A stretch of DNA of 64,000 nucleotides. Source: Streptomyces sp. Q6. Its GTDB lineage: Bacteria > Actinomycetota > Actinomycetes > Streptomycetales > Streptomycetaceae. Both the position numbers and the translations under genes were made by a program. Below, one piece after another: positions 8,623 to 18,705 of the stretch. The stretch is taken from positions 7,068,001-7,132,000 of the forward strand of contig NZ_CP146022.1 of the NCBI RefSeq assembly GCF_036967205.1, in the 5' to 3' direction. The notes under the pieces were generated by a model, which saw only the letters and a program-made list of their open reading frames with translations, was not told where the DNA came from and did not search any database. How positions within the stretch are numbered: the stretch's first letter is position 1; each line of letters starts with the position of its first letter.

Positions 8623-10485
8623 ATGGGGCGTGCGGTCGGTATCGATCTGGGCACGACGAACTCGGTGGTGGCCGTACTGGAGGGCGGTGAGCCCACCGTC
8701 GTCGCCAACGCGGAGGGCGCGCGCACCACCCCTTCCGTCGTCGCCTTCGCCAGGACGTCGAAAGCCGAGGTGCTCGTCGGAGAGGTCGCCAAGCGGCAGG
8801 CCGTCACGAACGTGGAGCGCACCGCACGCTCCGTCAAACGGCACATGGGCGACGGGAGTTGGCACTTCCCGGAGAGCGGCTCCATCGACGGCCACCGCTA
8901 CAGCGCGCAGGAACTGTCCGCGCGCGTCCTGCAGAAACTCAAGCGCGACGCCGAGTCCTACCTCGGCGAGGACGTCACCGACGCCGTCGTCACCGTGCCC
9001 GCCTACTTCGACGACGCGCAGCGCCAGGCCACCAAGGAGGCCGGTGAGATCGCCGGCCTGAAGGTGCTGCGCATCATCAACGAGCCGACCGCGGCCGCCC
9101 TCGCGTACGGCCTCGACAAGGGCGACGAGCAGACCGTCCTCGTCTTCGACCTCGGCGGCGGCACCTTCGACGTGTCCCTCCTGGAGATGGGCGAGGGCGT
9201 CATCGAGGTCAAGGCCACCAACGGCGACACCCGGCTCGGTGGCGACGACTGGGACCAGCGCGTCGTCGACCACCTCGTACGGCAGTTCAAGAGCGCGTAC
9301 GGGATCGACCTCGGCAACGACAAGATGGCGCTCCAGCGGCTGCGCGAAGGCGCGGAGAAGGCGAAGATCGAGCTGTCGTCGTCGAGCGAGACCACGGTGA
9401 ACCTGCCGTACATCACCGCGTCCGCCGAGGGCCCGCTGCATCTCGACGAGAAGCTGACGCGGGCGCGGTTCCAGGAGCTGACCTCGGACCTGCTCGACCG
9501 CTGCAAGAAGCCGTTCCACCAGGCGGTCAAGGACGCCGGGGTCGAGTTGAAGGACGTCGACCACGTGATCCTCGTCGGCGGGTCGACCCGGATGCCCGCC
9601 GTCACCGATCTCGTACGGGAGCTGACCGGCAAGGACCCGCACAAGGGCGTCAACCCGGACGAGGTCGTGGCCGTGGGAGCCACCCTCCAGGCCGGTGTCA
9701 TCCGGGGCGACGTGAAGGACGTCCTGCTGCTCGACGTCACGCCGCTGTCGCTCGGCATCGAGACCAAGGGCGGCGTGATGACGAAGCTCATCGAGCGCAA
9801 CACGACCATTCCCACCCGGCGTTCGGAGATCTTCACCACCGCCGCCGACAACCAGCCGTCCGTCGGCATCCAGGTCTTCCAGGGCGAGCGGGAGATCGCC
9901 GCCTACAACAAGAAGCTCGGCGTCTTCGACCTCACCGGCCTGCCGCCCGCGCCGCGCGGCGTCCCGCAGATCGAGGTCGCCTTCGACATCGACGCCAACG
10001 GCATCATGCACGTCTCGGCGAAGGACCTCGCCACCGGGCGCGAGCAGAAGATGACCGTGACCGGCGGCTCCGCGCTGCCCAAGGACGACATCGACCGGAT
10101 GATGCGCGAGGCCGAGGCCCACGCGGAGGAGGACCGCAAGCGCCGGGAGGCCGCCGAGGCCCGCAACGAGGCGGAGCAGCTCGTCTATCAGACGGAGCGT
10201 TTCCTGCGCGACAACGAGGAACGGGTCCCGCCGGAGGTGCGTGCCGAAGTGAACGACGCCGTCGGGGAGTTGAAGGCGACGCTCGCCGCCGAGCCGCCGG
10301 ACACGAACGCCCTGCGGGACGGCGTGCGCAAGCTGGCCACGGTCAGCCAGAAGGTGGGGCAGGCCATGTACCAGGGCGCCGGCGCCTCCGAACCGTCGGC
10401 GGGCGAGGGCCGGGCCGACGGCGAGCCCCCGCAGGACGTGGTGGACGCGGAGATCGTGGACGACGAGAAGGGAGAGGCCTCCTAG
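8623..10485 (+). CDS. dnaK: Hsp70 chaperone DnaK (stand-alone copy)
   Basis: A 620-residue ATP-dependent chaperone. It begins [14 protein letters not shown] (phosphate 1 motif), has [12 protein letters not shown] near residue 170, a complete substrate-binding domain, and a charged tail ending [14 protein letters not shown], as in true DnaK. The start is ATG 8623, with GAGAGGGGA about eight bases upstream. Unlike the main actinobacterial dnaK-grpE-dnaJ-hspR operon, no co-chaperone or hspR gene follows, so it is probably a second copy using co-chaperones from elsewhere. The HAIR-like operator suggests heat-shock control by HspR. Confidence 0.9.
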   Translation: MGRAVGIDLGTTNSVVAVLEGGEPTVVANAEGARTTPSVVAFARTSKAEVLVGEVAKRQAVTNVERTARSVKRHMGDGSWHFPESGSIDGHRYSAQELSARVLQKLKRDAESYLGEDVTDAVVTVPAYFDDAQRQATKEAGEIAGLKVLRIINEPTAAALAYGLDKGDEQTVLVFDLGGGTFDVSLLEMGEGVIEVKATNGDTRLGGDDWDQRVVDHLVRQFKSAYGIDLGNDKMALQRLREGAEKAKIELSSSSETTVNLPYITASAEGPLHLDEKLTRARFQELTSDLLDRCKKPFHQAVKDAGVELKDVDHVILVGGSTRMPAVTDLVRELTGKDPHKGVNPDEVVAVGATLQAGVIRGDVKDVLLLDVTPLSLGIETKGGVMTKLIERNTTIPTRRSEIFTTAADNQPSVGIQVFQGEREIAAYNKKLGVFDLTGLPPAPRGVPQIEVAFDIDANGIMHVSAKDLATGREQKMTVTGGSALPKDDIDRMMREAEAHAEEDRKRREAAEARNEAEQLVYQTERFLRDNEERVPPEVRAEVNDAVGELKATLAAEPPDTNALRDGVRKLATVSQKVGQAMYQGAGASEPSAGEGRADGEPPQDVVDAEIVDDEKGEAS

Positions 10486-10507
10486 GGGGAAGGCGCGGGG
10501 GCCGGTG

Positions 10508-11371
10508 TCACGACAGCCGGGAGCGCCACTTCTCCATGATCTCCATGGTCCGCTCGGCCCCCGCCGCCTGCGCCACCAGATGGTCGAGGACCTCCAGATG
10601 CGCGCCCACCTCGTCCCGCGAGTCCAGGTACAGCGCCCCGGTCACGTACTCGCTGTAGACCATGTCCGGCAACTCCCGCACGGGGAACCGGAACAGGGTG
10701 AACGGACCGTACGTGCCGGGGTGCGGGCCCGAGGAGAACTCGGCGATCTGGAGCGTGACATGGGGCAGCCGGGCCGCCTCGATGAGCCGGTCCAGCTGGC
10801 CGCGCAGCACCGCGGGCCCGCCCGGCGGGCGCAGCAGCACCGTCTCGTCCATGACGACCCACAACCGCGGCGCGTCCTCGCGGGTCAGCAGGGACTGGCG
10901 GGCCAGCCGCAGCGCGACATGGCGCTCGACCTCGTCCGGGTGCGAGCGGCCCACCGTGCCCGCGTCGAAGACGGCCCGCGCGTACTCCTCCGTCTGCAAC
11001 AGGCCCGGCACGAAGTGCGGTTCGTAGGCGCGGATCATCTCGGCCGCGCCCTCCAGGGAGACGTACAGGCTGAACCAGTCGGGCAGCACGTCGTGGTAGC
11101 GCTGCCACCAGCCCGGCAGGTTCGCCTCCTCGGCGAGCGCGACGAACGCCTCGATCTCCCGCTCGGGAACCTCGTACAGCTCCAACAGCATCTGCACGTA
11201 AGGGATCTTGAGGGCGACCTCGGCCGTCTCCATCCGCCGGATGGTCGCGCCGGTCACCCGCAGGGAGCGGGCCGCCTCGTCACGCTTGAGTCCCGCGGCC
11301 TCCCTGAGGTCGCGCAGGCGTCGGCCGAGGACGACCTGGCCCACCGTGGGGGCGGGTCGTCGTTCACTCAC
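10508..11371 (-). CDS. XRE-family regulator with DUF5753 domain
   Basis: A 287-residue protein with an N-terminal helix-turn-helix (about residues 15-65, including RRLRDLREAAGLKRDEAA) and a C-terminal DUF5753 domain, a common Streptomyces combination. GTG 11371 is chosen because GGGGAG lies seven bases upstream; GTG 11386 is an alternative. Such proteins often accompany a DUF397 partner, but none is present here. It begins about 40 bases behind narI on the same strand, so it may be read through from the nitrate reductase operon. Target genes are unknown. Confidence 0.85.
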   Translation of the reverse strand: MSERRPAPTVGQVVLGRRLRDLREAAGLKRDEAARSLRVTGATIRRMETAEVALKIPYVQMLLELYEVPEREIEAFVALAEEANLPGWWQRYHDVLPDWFSLYVSLEGAAEMIRAYEPHFVPGLLQTEEYARAVFDAGTVGRSHPDEVERHVALRLARQSLLTREDAPRLWVVMDETVLLRPPGGPAVLRGQLDRLIEAARLPHVTLQIAEFSSGPHPGTYGPFTLFRFPVRELPDMVYSEYVTGALYLDSRDEVGAHLEVLDHLVAQAAGAERTMEIMEKWRSRLS

Positions 11372-11410
11372 GTCACGTCTCCCCACGTGCCGGTATACGA
11401 CGAGCAGCGG

Positions 11411-12133
11411 CTACGAGCCGGTGCGCTCCCACCCCCGTCGCTCCGGCCGGGCCCCCAGGCGCCGCTGGTCGCGGCTGCGGTAGACGACGTACGGTCGGAA
11501 CAGGTACTGCACCGGTGCGCTGAACATATGCACGAGCCGGGTGAACGGTACCAGTGCGATGAGTAGCATGCCCACTACCGCATGAATCTGATACAGCACG
11601 GGCACACCGTCCATCCGGTAGGTGTCCGGGCTCAGTGTGAACAGGCTGCGGGCCCACGGCGCGATGCTCTGCCGGTAGTCGTAGCCGTTGCCGCCGGAGT
11701 GCGTGAGCTTGGCCGTCATGCCGAGGATGATCGAGCCGAGCAGGAACACGTACATGGCCTTGTCGTTGCGCGTCGTCGCGCGGAAGACGGGGGCCTTGGT
11801 GCGCCGCCGGTAGACGAGCATCGCGATCCCCGCGACCGCGAGGACACCCGCGAAGGTGCCTCCGATCAGCGAGAACATGTGGTACGTGTGCTCGCTGACC
11901 CCCACCTTCTCCGTCCACGTCTCCGGGATGAACAGGCCGACGAGGTGTCCGACGAGGACGAAGAGGATGCCGTAGTGGAAGACCGGCGAGGCGATGTTGA
12001 GGAGCTTCGACTCGTAGACCTGGGACGAGCGCGTGGTCCAGCCGAACTTGTCGTAGCGGAAGCGCCAGATCGTGCCCGCGATGAGCAGGACGACGGCGAC
12101 GTAGGGCAGGACGCCCCAGATCAGCGTGGTCAC
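11411..12133 (-). CDS. narI: Respiratory nitrate reductase gamma subunit
   Basis: A 240-residue membrane cytochrome b that takes electrons from menaquinol and passes them to NarH. Five membrane segments are predicted. The four haem-ligand histidines of the family are present: His53 and His63 (FHYGILFVLVGH) and His184 and His202 (IHAVVGML and RLVHMF). The start is GTG 12133, five bases after the narJ stop. It is the last subunit gene of narGHJI. Confidence 0.95.
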   Translation of the reverse strand: MTTLIWGVLPYVAVVLLIAGTIWRFRYDKFGWTTRSSQVYESKLLNIASPVFHYGILFVLVGHLVGLFIPETWTEKVGVSEHTYHMFSLIGGTFAGVLAVAGIAMLVYRRRTKAPVFRATTRNDKAMYVFLLGSIILGMTAKLTHSGGNGYDYRQSIAPWARSLFTLSPDTYRMDGVPVLYQIHAVVGMLLIALVPFTRLVHMFSAPVQYLFRPYVVYRSRDQRRLGARPERRGWERTGS

Positions 12134-12138
12134 GCGGC

Positions 12139-12738
12139 TTACTCCTTCACCAGGAGGGGGAGTTCCTCACGGAATCCGGCGAGCCCGAAGGGCTCCAGGC
12201 CCACCTCTTCGAGCGGCGGACCCGAGCGGGCCAGCGCCAGGGCCTGCGCCCGGTCCTTGGGGGTCGGCCCCGGCAGCGTCGCGCACACCGCGTCGAGCAC
12301 GGACGCGTACGGCGTGCCGTGGTCGGTCAGCGCCAGCCGCAGCAGTTCGAGTCCGCTGCGGTGCTCCTCCAGGAGGAACGGCCCCACCTGCGCGGAGAAC
12401 TCCAGGACCGCCGGCAGGAAGTCGGGCAGTTCCTCACCCGTGAACTCCAGTCCGTGCTCGCGGTAGATCTGCTTCATCCGCACCAGCGACATGCCGCGCC
12501 GCCGGGTGTCGCCGTCCCGCCACCACGTCAGATAGAGACTGTGCCGGTTCTTGAAGTCGAAGACCCGGACGTAGTGGGCCGCGAGCTCCCGCTCGCCGGT
12601 GGCCTCCGCGTGGTCGACGAACGCGCCGAGCTCCGGGGCCGCGGCCCTGACCAGCGGCAGCCGCTCGTACAACTCGGCGTCCGGGTACGTGAGACAGAGC
12701 GCCGCCGCCTGGTACAGCAGCGAGGTCCGGTCCGTCAT
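12139..12738 (-). CDS. narJ: Nitrate reductase assembly chaperone (delta)
   Basis: A 199-residue NarJ/TorD-type chaperone. It is needed to insert the molybdenum cofactor into NarG and hold the NarGH complex before membrane docking, and is not part of the final enzyme. The ATG overlaps the narH stop (ATGA). Length and position between narH and narI are canonical. Confidence 0.93.
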   Translation of the reverse strand: MTDRTSLLYQAAALCLTYPDAELYERLPLVRAAAPELGAFVDHAEATGERELAAHYVRVFDFKNRHSLYLTWWRDGDTRRRGMSLVRMKQIYREHGLEFTGEELPDFLPAVLEFSAQVGPFLLEEHRSGLELLRLALTDHGTPYASVLDAVCATLPGPTPKDRAQALALARSGPPLEEVGLEPFGLAGFREELPLLVKE

Positions 12739-14351
12739 GGGGTCTCCTCCGGCTTGTCGGCGGTCTGGCGGCGCTTGGTGAGGTGGAAGCTCTCCACGGA
12801 GACCACGGGCAGCAGCTTGCGGCCACCCGTCGTGGTGTTCCCGGAGTCACCGCCGAAGGGGCCCTCGCCGCCCATGCCGGGACCGTCCTCGTAGTCGAGC
12901 GAGCAGGAGTCCGGCAGCGCCGACTCCTCCAGGCGCTGAGCGTCGCCGACGGCGGCCGTCGGGATCACGTACCGGTCCTCGTACTTGGCGATGGCGAGCA
13001 GCCGGTACATCGCCTCGATCTCGACGGCCGACATCCCGACGCTGCGCGCGATCGAACTGTCGGGCCGGTCACCGAGGTTGATGGCCCGCATGTGCGAGCG
13101 CATCGCGGCCAGCTTCTCCAGCGAGGCGCGCACCGGCTTCGGGTCGCCCGCCGTGAAGATCTCCGCCAGGTACTCCAGCGGGATGCGCAGCGTGTCGATC
13201 GCGCCGAAGAGATTGCCGTGGTCCTCGCCGTCGTGACCGGTCTCGTTGAGCGCGTCGACGACGGGGGAGAGCGGCGGGATGTACCAGACCATCGGCATCG
13301 TCCGGTACTCCGGGTGCAGCGGCAGCGCCACCTTGTACGTGCTGATGAGCGCGTGCACCGGCGAGCGGCGCGCCGCCTCCATCCAGTCGAACGGGATCCC
13401 GGCCTCCTCGGCGGCCCGCTGCACGCTCGGGTCCTGCGGATCGAGGAAGACGCCCAACTGCGCCTCGTACAGCGCCTTGTCGTCCTTCGTCTCGGCCGCC
13501 GCCGTCACCTTGTCGGCGTCGTACAGGATCACGCCGAGGTAGCGCAGCCGCCCCACGCACGTCTCCGAGCAGACCGTGGGCAGGCCCACCTCGACGCGCG
13601 GATAGCACATCGTGCACTTCTCGGCCTTGCCCGTGCGGTGGTTGAAGTAGACCTTCTTGTACGGGCATCCGGTCACGCACATCCGCCAGCCGCGGCAGCT
13701 GTCCTGGTCGACGAGGACGATGCCGTCCTCCTCGCGCTTGTACATCGCGCCCGACGGGCAGGACGCCACGCACGACGGGTTCAGGCAGTGCTCGCAGATC
13801 CGCGGCAGATAGAACATGAAGGTCTGCTCGAACGCGAACTTCACCTTCTCCGCCGCCTGTTGGCGGGTCTTCTCGACCATCGGGTCGAGATCGCCGTACT
13901 CCGTGGCGCCGCCCAGGTTGTCGTCCCAGTTCGACGACCACTCGATCTTCATCGGCTTGCCGGTGATCTGCGACCGCGGTTGCGCCACCGGGTAGTCGTC
14001 GCCGAGCGGCGCCTCGGTGAGGTTCTTGTAGTCGTACGTCCAGGGCTCGTAGTAGTCCTTGATCTCCGGCAGCTTCGGGTTGGAGAAGATGCCGAGGAGC
14101 TTCTTGTAGCGGCCGCCGCCCTTGAGCTTGAGCGCGCCCTTCTTGTTCAGCTCCCAGCCGCCGCGCCACTTCTCCTGGTCCTCGTAGCGGCGCGGATAGC
14201 CCTGCCCCGGACGCGTCTCGACGTTGTTGAACCAGACGTACTCCATGCCGTTCCGGTTGGTCCACGCCTGCTTGCAGGTGACCGAGCAGGTGTGGCAGCC
14301 GATGCACTTGTCGAGGTTCATCACCATTGCGATCTGAGCCATGATGCGCAT
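12735..14351 (-). CDS. narH: Respiratory nitrate reductase beta subunit
   Basis: A 538-residue iron-sulfur subunit carrying electrons from NarI to NarG. It has four ferredoxin-like cysteine clusters: CIGCHTCSVTC at residues 16-26, the CEHCLNPSCVASCP cluster, CRGWRMCVTGCP and CTMCYPR. The tryptophan in CRGWRMC is the family mark of the 3Fe-4S cluster. The start at 14351 (MRIMAQIAMVMNLDKC) aligns with the Escherichia coli NarH N-terminus; ATG 14342 is a shorter option. Four bases separate it from the narG stop. Confidence 0.95.
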   Translation of the reverse strand: MRIMAQIAMVMNLDKCIGCHTCSVTCKQAWTNRNGMEYVWFNNVETRPGQGYPRRYEDQEKWRGGWELNKKGALKLKGGGRYKKLLGIFSNPKLPEIKDYYEPWTYDYKNLTEAPLGDDYPVAQPRSQITGKPMKIEWSSNWDDNLGGATEYGDLDPMVEKTRQQAAEKVKFAFEQTFMFYLPRICEHCLNPSCVASCPSGAMYKREEDGIVLVDQDSCRGWRMCVTGCPYKKVYFNHRTGKAEKCTMCYPRVEVGLPTVCSETCVGRLRYLGVILYDADKVTAAAETKDDKALYEAQLGVFLDPQDPSVQRAAEEAGIPFDWMEAARRSPVHALISTYKVALPLHPEYRTMPMVWYIPPLSPVVDALNETGHDGEDHGNLFGAIDTLRIPLEYLAEIFTAGDPKPVRASLEKLAAMRSHMRAINLGDRPDSSIARSVGMSAVEIEAMYRLLAIAKYEDRYVIPTAAVGDAQRLEESALPDSCSLDYEDGPGMGGEGPFGGDSGNTTTGGRKLLPVVSVESFHLTKRRQTADKPEETP

Positions 14352-14355
14352 CAGT

Positions 14356-17300
14356 TCAGTACTCCACCTTCTGCGAACGGCGCCGGATGACGGTGACTTC
14401 GTCGCGTTGGTTGCCCGTCGGGCCGAGGTAGTTGAACGCCCAGCTCAACTGCGCGTAGCCGCCGATGAGATGGGACGGCTTGAGGATGAGACGGGTCAGC
14501 GAGTTGTGGATGCCGCCGCGCTTGCCGCTGGTCTCCGCCTTGGGGACGCCCACCGTGCGCTCCTGCGCGTGGTGCATGTAGACCGTGCCGGCCGGCATGC
14601 GGTGCGAGACGATCGCGCGGGCGACGACGACGCCGTTGCGGTTGACCGCCTCGATCCAGTCGTTGTCCTTCACCCCGATCGCGTCGGCGTCCTGCGGTGC
14701 CATCCAGATGGACTGGCCGCCGCGGGACAGCGCCAGCATGAACAGGTTGTCCTGGTACTCGGAGTGGATGGACCACTTGTTGTGCGGCGTCAGGTAGCGG
14801 ACCGTCACCTCGTGCTCGCCGTCGGGCCCCAGGCGTGGCTCGCCGAACAGCCGGTTCATGTCGAGCGGCGGCCGGTAGACGGGCAGCGCCTCGCCCAGCT
14901 CGTGCATCCAGTCGTGGTCGATGAAGAAGTGCTGGCGTCCGGTGAGCGTGTGCCACGGCTTGAGGTGCTCGGTGTTGAGCGTGAACGCCGTGTACCTGCG
15001 CCCGCCGGACTCGCTGCCCGACCACTCCGGCGACGTGATCACCGGCACCGGCGCGGCCTGCGTGTCGGCGTACGTGACGCGCTTGCCCTCGTGCTCGGCG
15101 GCGAGATGCGCCATCTCCTGTCCCGTACGGGCCTCCAGCGTGTGGAAGCCCTGGGTGGCGAGGCGGCCGTTGGTGGTGCCGGACAGGGCGAGGATCGTGT
15201 TCGCCGCCTTGACCGCCGTGTCGAGGGAGGGGCGTCCGTCGGCGGGGCCGCCGCGCACCACGCCGTTGCGCTCGCGCAGCTCCTCGACCTCCTGGTCGGG
15301 CCGCAGGGCGATGCCCTTGGCGGGCAGTCCCAGTTGTTCCACCAGCGGGCCGAGCGCCGCGAACTTCGCGCCGATCGCCGTGTAGTCGCGCTCGACGACG
15401 ACCAGGTTCGGCATGGTCCTGCCGGGGACCGGCTCGCACTCGCCCTTGCGCCAGTCCAGGACGACACCGCCGGGCTGCGCGATCTCGCCGGGGGTGTCGT
15501 GCTGGAGCGGCGCGGCGACCAGGTCCTTGCGCGTGCCCAGATGGTCGACGGCCAGCTCGGAGAGCTTCTCCGCGAGCACCTTGAACGTGTCGAAGTCGGT
15601 GCGCGCCTGCCACGGCGGGTCCACGGCCGGCGTGAACGAGTGCACGTACGGATGCATGTCGGTCGACGACAGGTCGTGCTTCTCGTACCAGGTCGCCGCG
15701 GGCAGCACCACGTCCGACAGGAGCGTCGACGACGTCTGCCGGAAGTCGAGCGAGAGCAGCAGGTCGAGCTTGCCCTCGGGGGCCTCGTCCCGCCAGGTGA
15801 CCGTCGTGGGCCGCTCGTCGGGGGCGGCCTCCTCGGCGCGCAGCGACGACTGGGTGCCGAGGAGGTGCTTGGTGAAGTACTCGGCGCCCTTCGCGGACGA
15901 GCCGAGCAGGTTCGCCCGCCACAGGGTCAGCACGCGCGGCCAGTTCTCGGGGGCGTCCGGGTCCTCGCAGGCGAACTTGAGACTGCCCGCCTTGAGTTCG
16001 TCGACCGTCTCGGCCACGGACTGCTCACCGAGGTCGAGCGAGCTGCGGTCGAACGTCGGGTACGACGGCATCCAGCCCGAACGGGCCGACAGAGCCAGGC
16101 AGTCGGCGCCCGTCATGCCCTCGAAGGCGCCCTTGCCGAGGGGCGAGGCGAGCACGTCCGCGCCGAACTTGTCGTAGCGCCACTGGTCGGTGTTGAGGAA
16201 CCAGTACGCGGCGCCGATCATCTGCCGCGGCGGCCGCGACCAGTCGTTCGCGGAGGCCAGCGACGCCCACCCGGTCACCGGGCGGCACTTCTCCTGCCCG
16301 ACGTAGTGCGCCCACCCGCCGCCGTTCCTGCCCTGGCAGCCGGTCAGCTGGAGCAGCGAGAGGAAGCCCCGGTAGATGGTCTCCGAGTGGAACCAGTGGT
16401 TCGTCCCCGCGCCCATCAGGATCATGCAGCGGCCGCGCGACTTCTCGGCGGTCTCCGCGAACTCCCGCGCGATCTTGACGCACTTGGCGGCGGGCACCGA
16501 CGTGTGCTCCTCCTGCCAGCCGGGGGTGCCGGGCGTCTGCGCGTCCTCGTACGACGCGGGCCACGAGCCGGGCAGGCCGTCGCGCCCGACGCCGTACTGG
16601 GCGAGCAGCAGGTCGAAGACCGTGGTGACCAGCGGGCCGTCCTGACCGCCGAGCCGGGTCGCGGGGACACCGCGCCGCACGACGTCGCCGCGGCCCTGCC
16701 CGTGCGTGCCGCCGTCGGTGTCGAAGCGGGGGAGCAGCACCTCGACGCCGCTCGCCACGGCACTGCCGTGCAGGCTCAACGTCGGCTTGATGTTGCCCAG
16801 TTCGAGGTTCCACTTGCCCTTGCCGGAGTCGGTCCAGCGGAAGCCCATCGAGCCGTTCGGCACGGCCGGCTGCCCGGTCGCCTCGTCGAGCACGGCCGTC
16901 TTCCACTCGGCGCCCTCGCCGCCCTGCCCGAGGTCCGCGGCGCGCAGGAACTTCGACGGCACGTACGCCCCGTCGCGCTCCTCCAGCGTCACCAGGAACG
17001 GCAGGTCCGTGAACTTCTTGACGTAGTCCGTGAAGAACGGCGTCTCCCGGTCGACGAAGAACTCCTTGAGGATGACGTGCCCCATCGCGAGCGCGAGGGC
17101 GCCGTCGGTCCCCGGGTGCGGGTGCAGCCACTCGTCGGCGAACTTGGCGTTGTCCGCGTAGTCGGGCGCGACCACGACCACCTTCTGACCCCGGTAGCGG
17201 GCCTCCGCCATCCAGTGGGCGTCGGGGGTGCGCGTCACGGGGACGTTCGAGCCCCACATCATCAGATACGCCGCGTCCCACCAGTCACCGGACTCCGGTA

Positions 17301-18042
17301 CGTCCGTCTGGTCGCCGAACACCTGCGGCGACGCCACCGGCAGGTCCGCGTACCAGTCGTAGAACGACAGCATCGGAGCGCCGATCAGCGACATGAACCG
17401 GGCCCCGGCCGCGTGCGACACCATCGACATCGCGGGGATGGGGGAGAAGCCGGCGACGCGGTCGGGCCCGTACGTCTTGATGGTGTGCACGTGCGCCGCC
17501 GCGACGATCTCGACGGCCTCGTCCCAGGTGGCGCGGAGCAGTCCGCCCTTGCCGCGCGCGAGCTGGTACCGGCGCCGCCGCTCGGGGTCGCCCTGGATGT
17601 CGGCCCACGCGAGGACCGGGTCCTTCAGACGCGCCTTCGCCTCCCGGTACAGCTCCAGGAGCACGCCCCGGATGTACGGGTAGCGCACACGGGTCGGCGA
17701 GTACGTGTACCAGGAGAAGGCCGCCCCACGAGGACAGCCGCGCGGCTCGTACTCGGGTCGGTCGGGGCCCACGCTCGGATAGTCGGTCTGCTGGGTCTCC
17801 CACGTGATGATGCCGTCCTTGACGTACACCTTCCAGCGGCACGAACCGGTGCAGTTCACGCCGTGCGTGGAGTTCACGACCTTGTCGTGGCTCCACCGGT
17901 CCCGGTAGAAGACGTCCCCGTCCCGGCCGCCCTCGATCTGCACGCTGTGCAGGTCCGCGGACGCCGTTCCCTTCCGGAAGAACCGACCGGCCTTGAGCAG
18001 CGCCGCGTCCGGCTCGGTCGGGGTGCGCGTCGTGTCTGTCAC
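14356..18042 (-). CDS. narG: Respiratory nitrate reductase alpha subunit
   Basis: A 1228-residue molybdenum subunit that reduces nitrate to nitrite on the cytoplasmic face. The start is GTG 18042 (MTDTTRTPTEP) with an AGGGAG-type site upstream. The His-Cys-Cys-Cys set for the FS0 4Fe-4S cluster is visible: His60, Cys64, Cys68 and Cys103. The conserved QTDVPES stretch holds the aspartate that ligates molybdenum in the family. No export signal is present, as expected for the inward-facing Nar type. It leads the operon narG-narH-narJ-narI, and two inverted repeats lie in its upstream region. Confidence 0.96.
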   Translation of the reverse strand: MTDTTRTPTEPDAALLKAGRFFRKGTASADLHSVQIEGGRDGDVFYRDRWSHDKVVNSTHGVNCTGSCRWKVYVKDGIITWETQQTDYPSVGPDRPEYEPRGCPRGAAFSWYTYSPTRVRYPYIRGVLLELYREAKARLKDPVLAWADIQGDPERRRRYQLARGKGGLLRATWDEAVEIVAAAHVHTIKTYGPDRVAGFSPIPAMSMVSHAAGARFMSLIGAPMLSFYDWYADLPVASPQVFGDQTDVPESGDWWDAAYLMMWGSNVPVTRTPDAHWMAEARYRGQKVVVVAPDYADNAKFADEWLHPHPGTDGALALAMGHVILKEFFVDRETPFFTDYVKKFTDLPFLVTLEERDGAYVPSKFLRAADLGQGGEGAEWKTAVLDEATGQPAVPNGSMGFRWTDSGKGKWNLELGNIKPTLSLHGSAVASGVEVLLPRFDTDGGTHGQGRGDVVRRGVPATRLGGQDGPLVTTVFDLLLAQYGVGRDGLPGSWPASYEDAQTPGTPGWQEEHTSVPAAKCVKIAREFAETAEKSRGRCMILMGAGTNHWFHSETIYRGFLSLLQLTGCQGRNGGGWAHYVGQEKCRPVTGWASLASANDWSRPPRQMIGAAYWFLNTDQWRYDKFGADVLASPLGKGAFEGMTGADCLALSARSGWMPSYPTFDRSSLDLGEQSVAETVDELKAGSLKFACEDPDAPENWPRVLTLWRANLLGSSAKGAEYFTKHLLGTQSSLRAEEAAPDERPTTVTWRDEAPEGKLDLLLSLDFRQTSSTLLSDVVLPAATWYEKHDLSSTDMHPYVHSFTPAVDPPWQARTDFDTFKVLAEKLSELAVDHLGTRKDLVAAPLQHDTPGEIAQPGGVVLDWRKGECEPVPGRTMPNLVVVERDYTAIGAKFAALGPLVEQLGLPAKGIALRPDQEVEELRERNGVVRGGPADGRPSLDTAVKAANTILALSGTTNGRLATQGFHTLEARTGQEMAHLAAEHEGKRVTYADTQAAPVPVITSPEWSGSESGGRRYTAFTLNTEHLKPWHTLTGRQHFFIDHDWMHELGEALPVYRPPLDMNRLFGEPRLGPDGEHEVTVRYLTPHNKWSIHSEYQDNLFMLALSRGGQSIWMAPQDADAIGVKDNDWIEAVNRNGVVVARAIVSHRMPAGTVYMHHAQERTVGVPKAETSGKRGGIHNSLTRLILKPSHLIGGYAQLSWAFNYLGPTGNQRDEVTVIRRRSQKVEY

Positions 18043-18154
18043 CGTGTGCTCCCTCGCTGTCCCGTCTGTCGCACGGTAAGGGCGCCGCGACGCCGGGACC
18101 TTCCGGCCGGGTCCGTACGGGTTGTCGTCCACGGGAGGGGCGCGCGGGACGTCC

Positions 18155-18171
18155 AGGGGCCGAGAGCCCCT
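18155..18171. promoter_or_regulatory. Palindrome upstream of narG (possible DevR/OsdR-type site)
   Basis: AGGGGC-N5-GCCCCT, perfect 6-bp arms, 113 bases before the narG start. It resembles G/C-rich dormancy-regulator boxes in general form only; the assignment is an inference and the spacing has not been compared with a verified site. Confidence 0.3.
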
Positions 18172-18190
18172 GTCCGGGCCGCCGACCGGC

Positions 18191-18207
18191 ATTACCTCGG
18201 ACGTAAT
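18191..18207. promoter_or_regulatory. Inverted repeat between narG and the divergent membrane-protein gene
   Basis: ATTAC-CTCGGAC-GTAAT, perfect 5-bp arms with a 7-base spacer, 82 bases before the start of the plus-strand gene at 18289. A/T-rich arms stand out in this G/C-rich DNA and look like a TetR- or MerR-class operator. No cognate regulator is identified. Confidence 0.4.
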
Positions 18208-18288
18208 CGACCCGGTGGCGGAGGTACGGGCACGCTGATCCCACCGCGACGGACGGTCACGGACCGCGACGAAATGAGGGTGATCCGC

Positions 18289-18705
18289 ATGTCTGCCACC
18301 ACCTCGACCGGCTCGCCGAGCACGGCGGCCCAGGCCCGCACCTGGCTGCGCCGCTTCCTCGCCCTCGACGCCGCCGTCACCGCGGGCAACGGCCTCGCCT
18401 ACGTCGCCGCGTCCGGGCCGCTCGGCCGCTTCCTCGGCGTCGACGCGGGCCTGCTGCTCGCCCTCGGCGTCCTCCTCGTCGCGTACGCCGTCGCGGTGGG
18501 GGCCCTCGCGGCGCGCCCCGTGCCGCCGGTCCTCGCGGTGCGTGCCGTCGTCGAGGCGAACCTGACCTGGGCGGCGCTCAGCCTCGTCGCCCTGTTCGCC
18601 TGGCTGGAGCCGACCACGGCCGGCGCGGTGTGGGTGCCGGTGCAGGCGGTGACCGTGGCGGGGTTCGCGGCGCTCCAGCACGCGGCCCTGCGCGCCGCCC
18701 GCTGA
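18289..18705 (+). CDS. Small four-helix membrane protein
   Basis: A 138-residue hydrophobic protein with four predicted membrane helices and an alanine/valine/leucine-rich composition, ending in AALRAAR. ATG 18289 is preferred over ATG 18274 because GAGGGTGA lies upstream at suitable distance. It is divergent from narG, and its stop abuts the stop of the minus-strand regulator gene with no gap. I do not recognise the family, and no function is assigned. Confidence 0.75.
   Translation: MSATTSTGSPSTAAQARTWLRRFLALDAAVTAGNGLAYVAASGPLGRFLGVDAGLLLALGVLLVAYAVAVGALAARPVPPVLAVRAVVEANLTWAALSLVALFAWLEPTTAGAVWVPVQAVTVAGFAALQHAALRAAR

Noticed and set aside
18094-18115. GGACC...GGTCC repeat upstream of narG, considered as a DevR/DosR box
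   Set aside because: Half-site spacing (about nine bases) does not fit the four-base spacing of the Mycobacterium DosR box, and such G/C pairs arise by chance here.
14341-18705. Very long plus-strand open frame antisense to narG
   Set aside because: Ala/Arg/Val/Gly-rich shadow translation of a high-G+C gene; narG on the other strand has all family motifs. Only its 3' end, from 18289, is a real gene.
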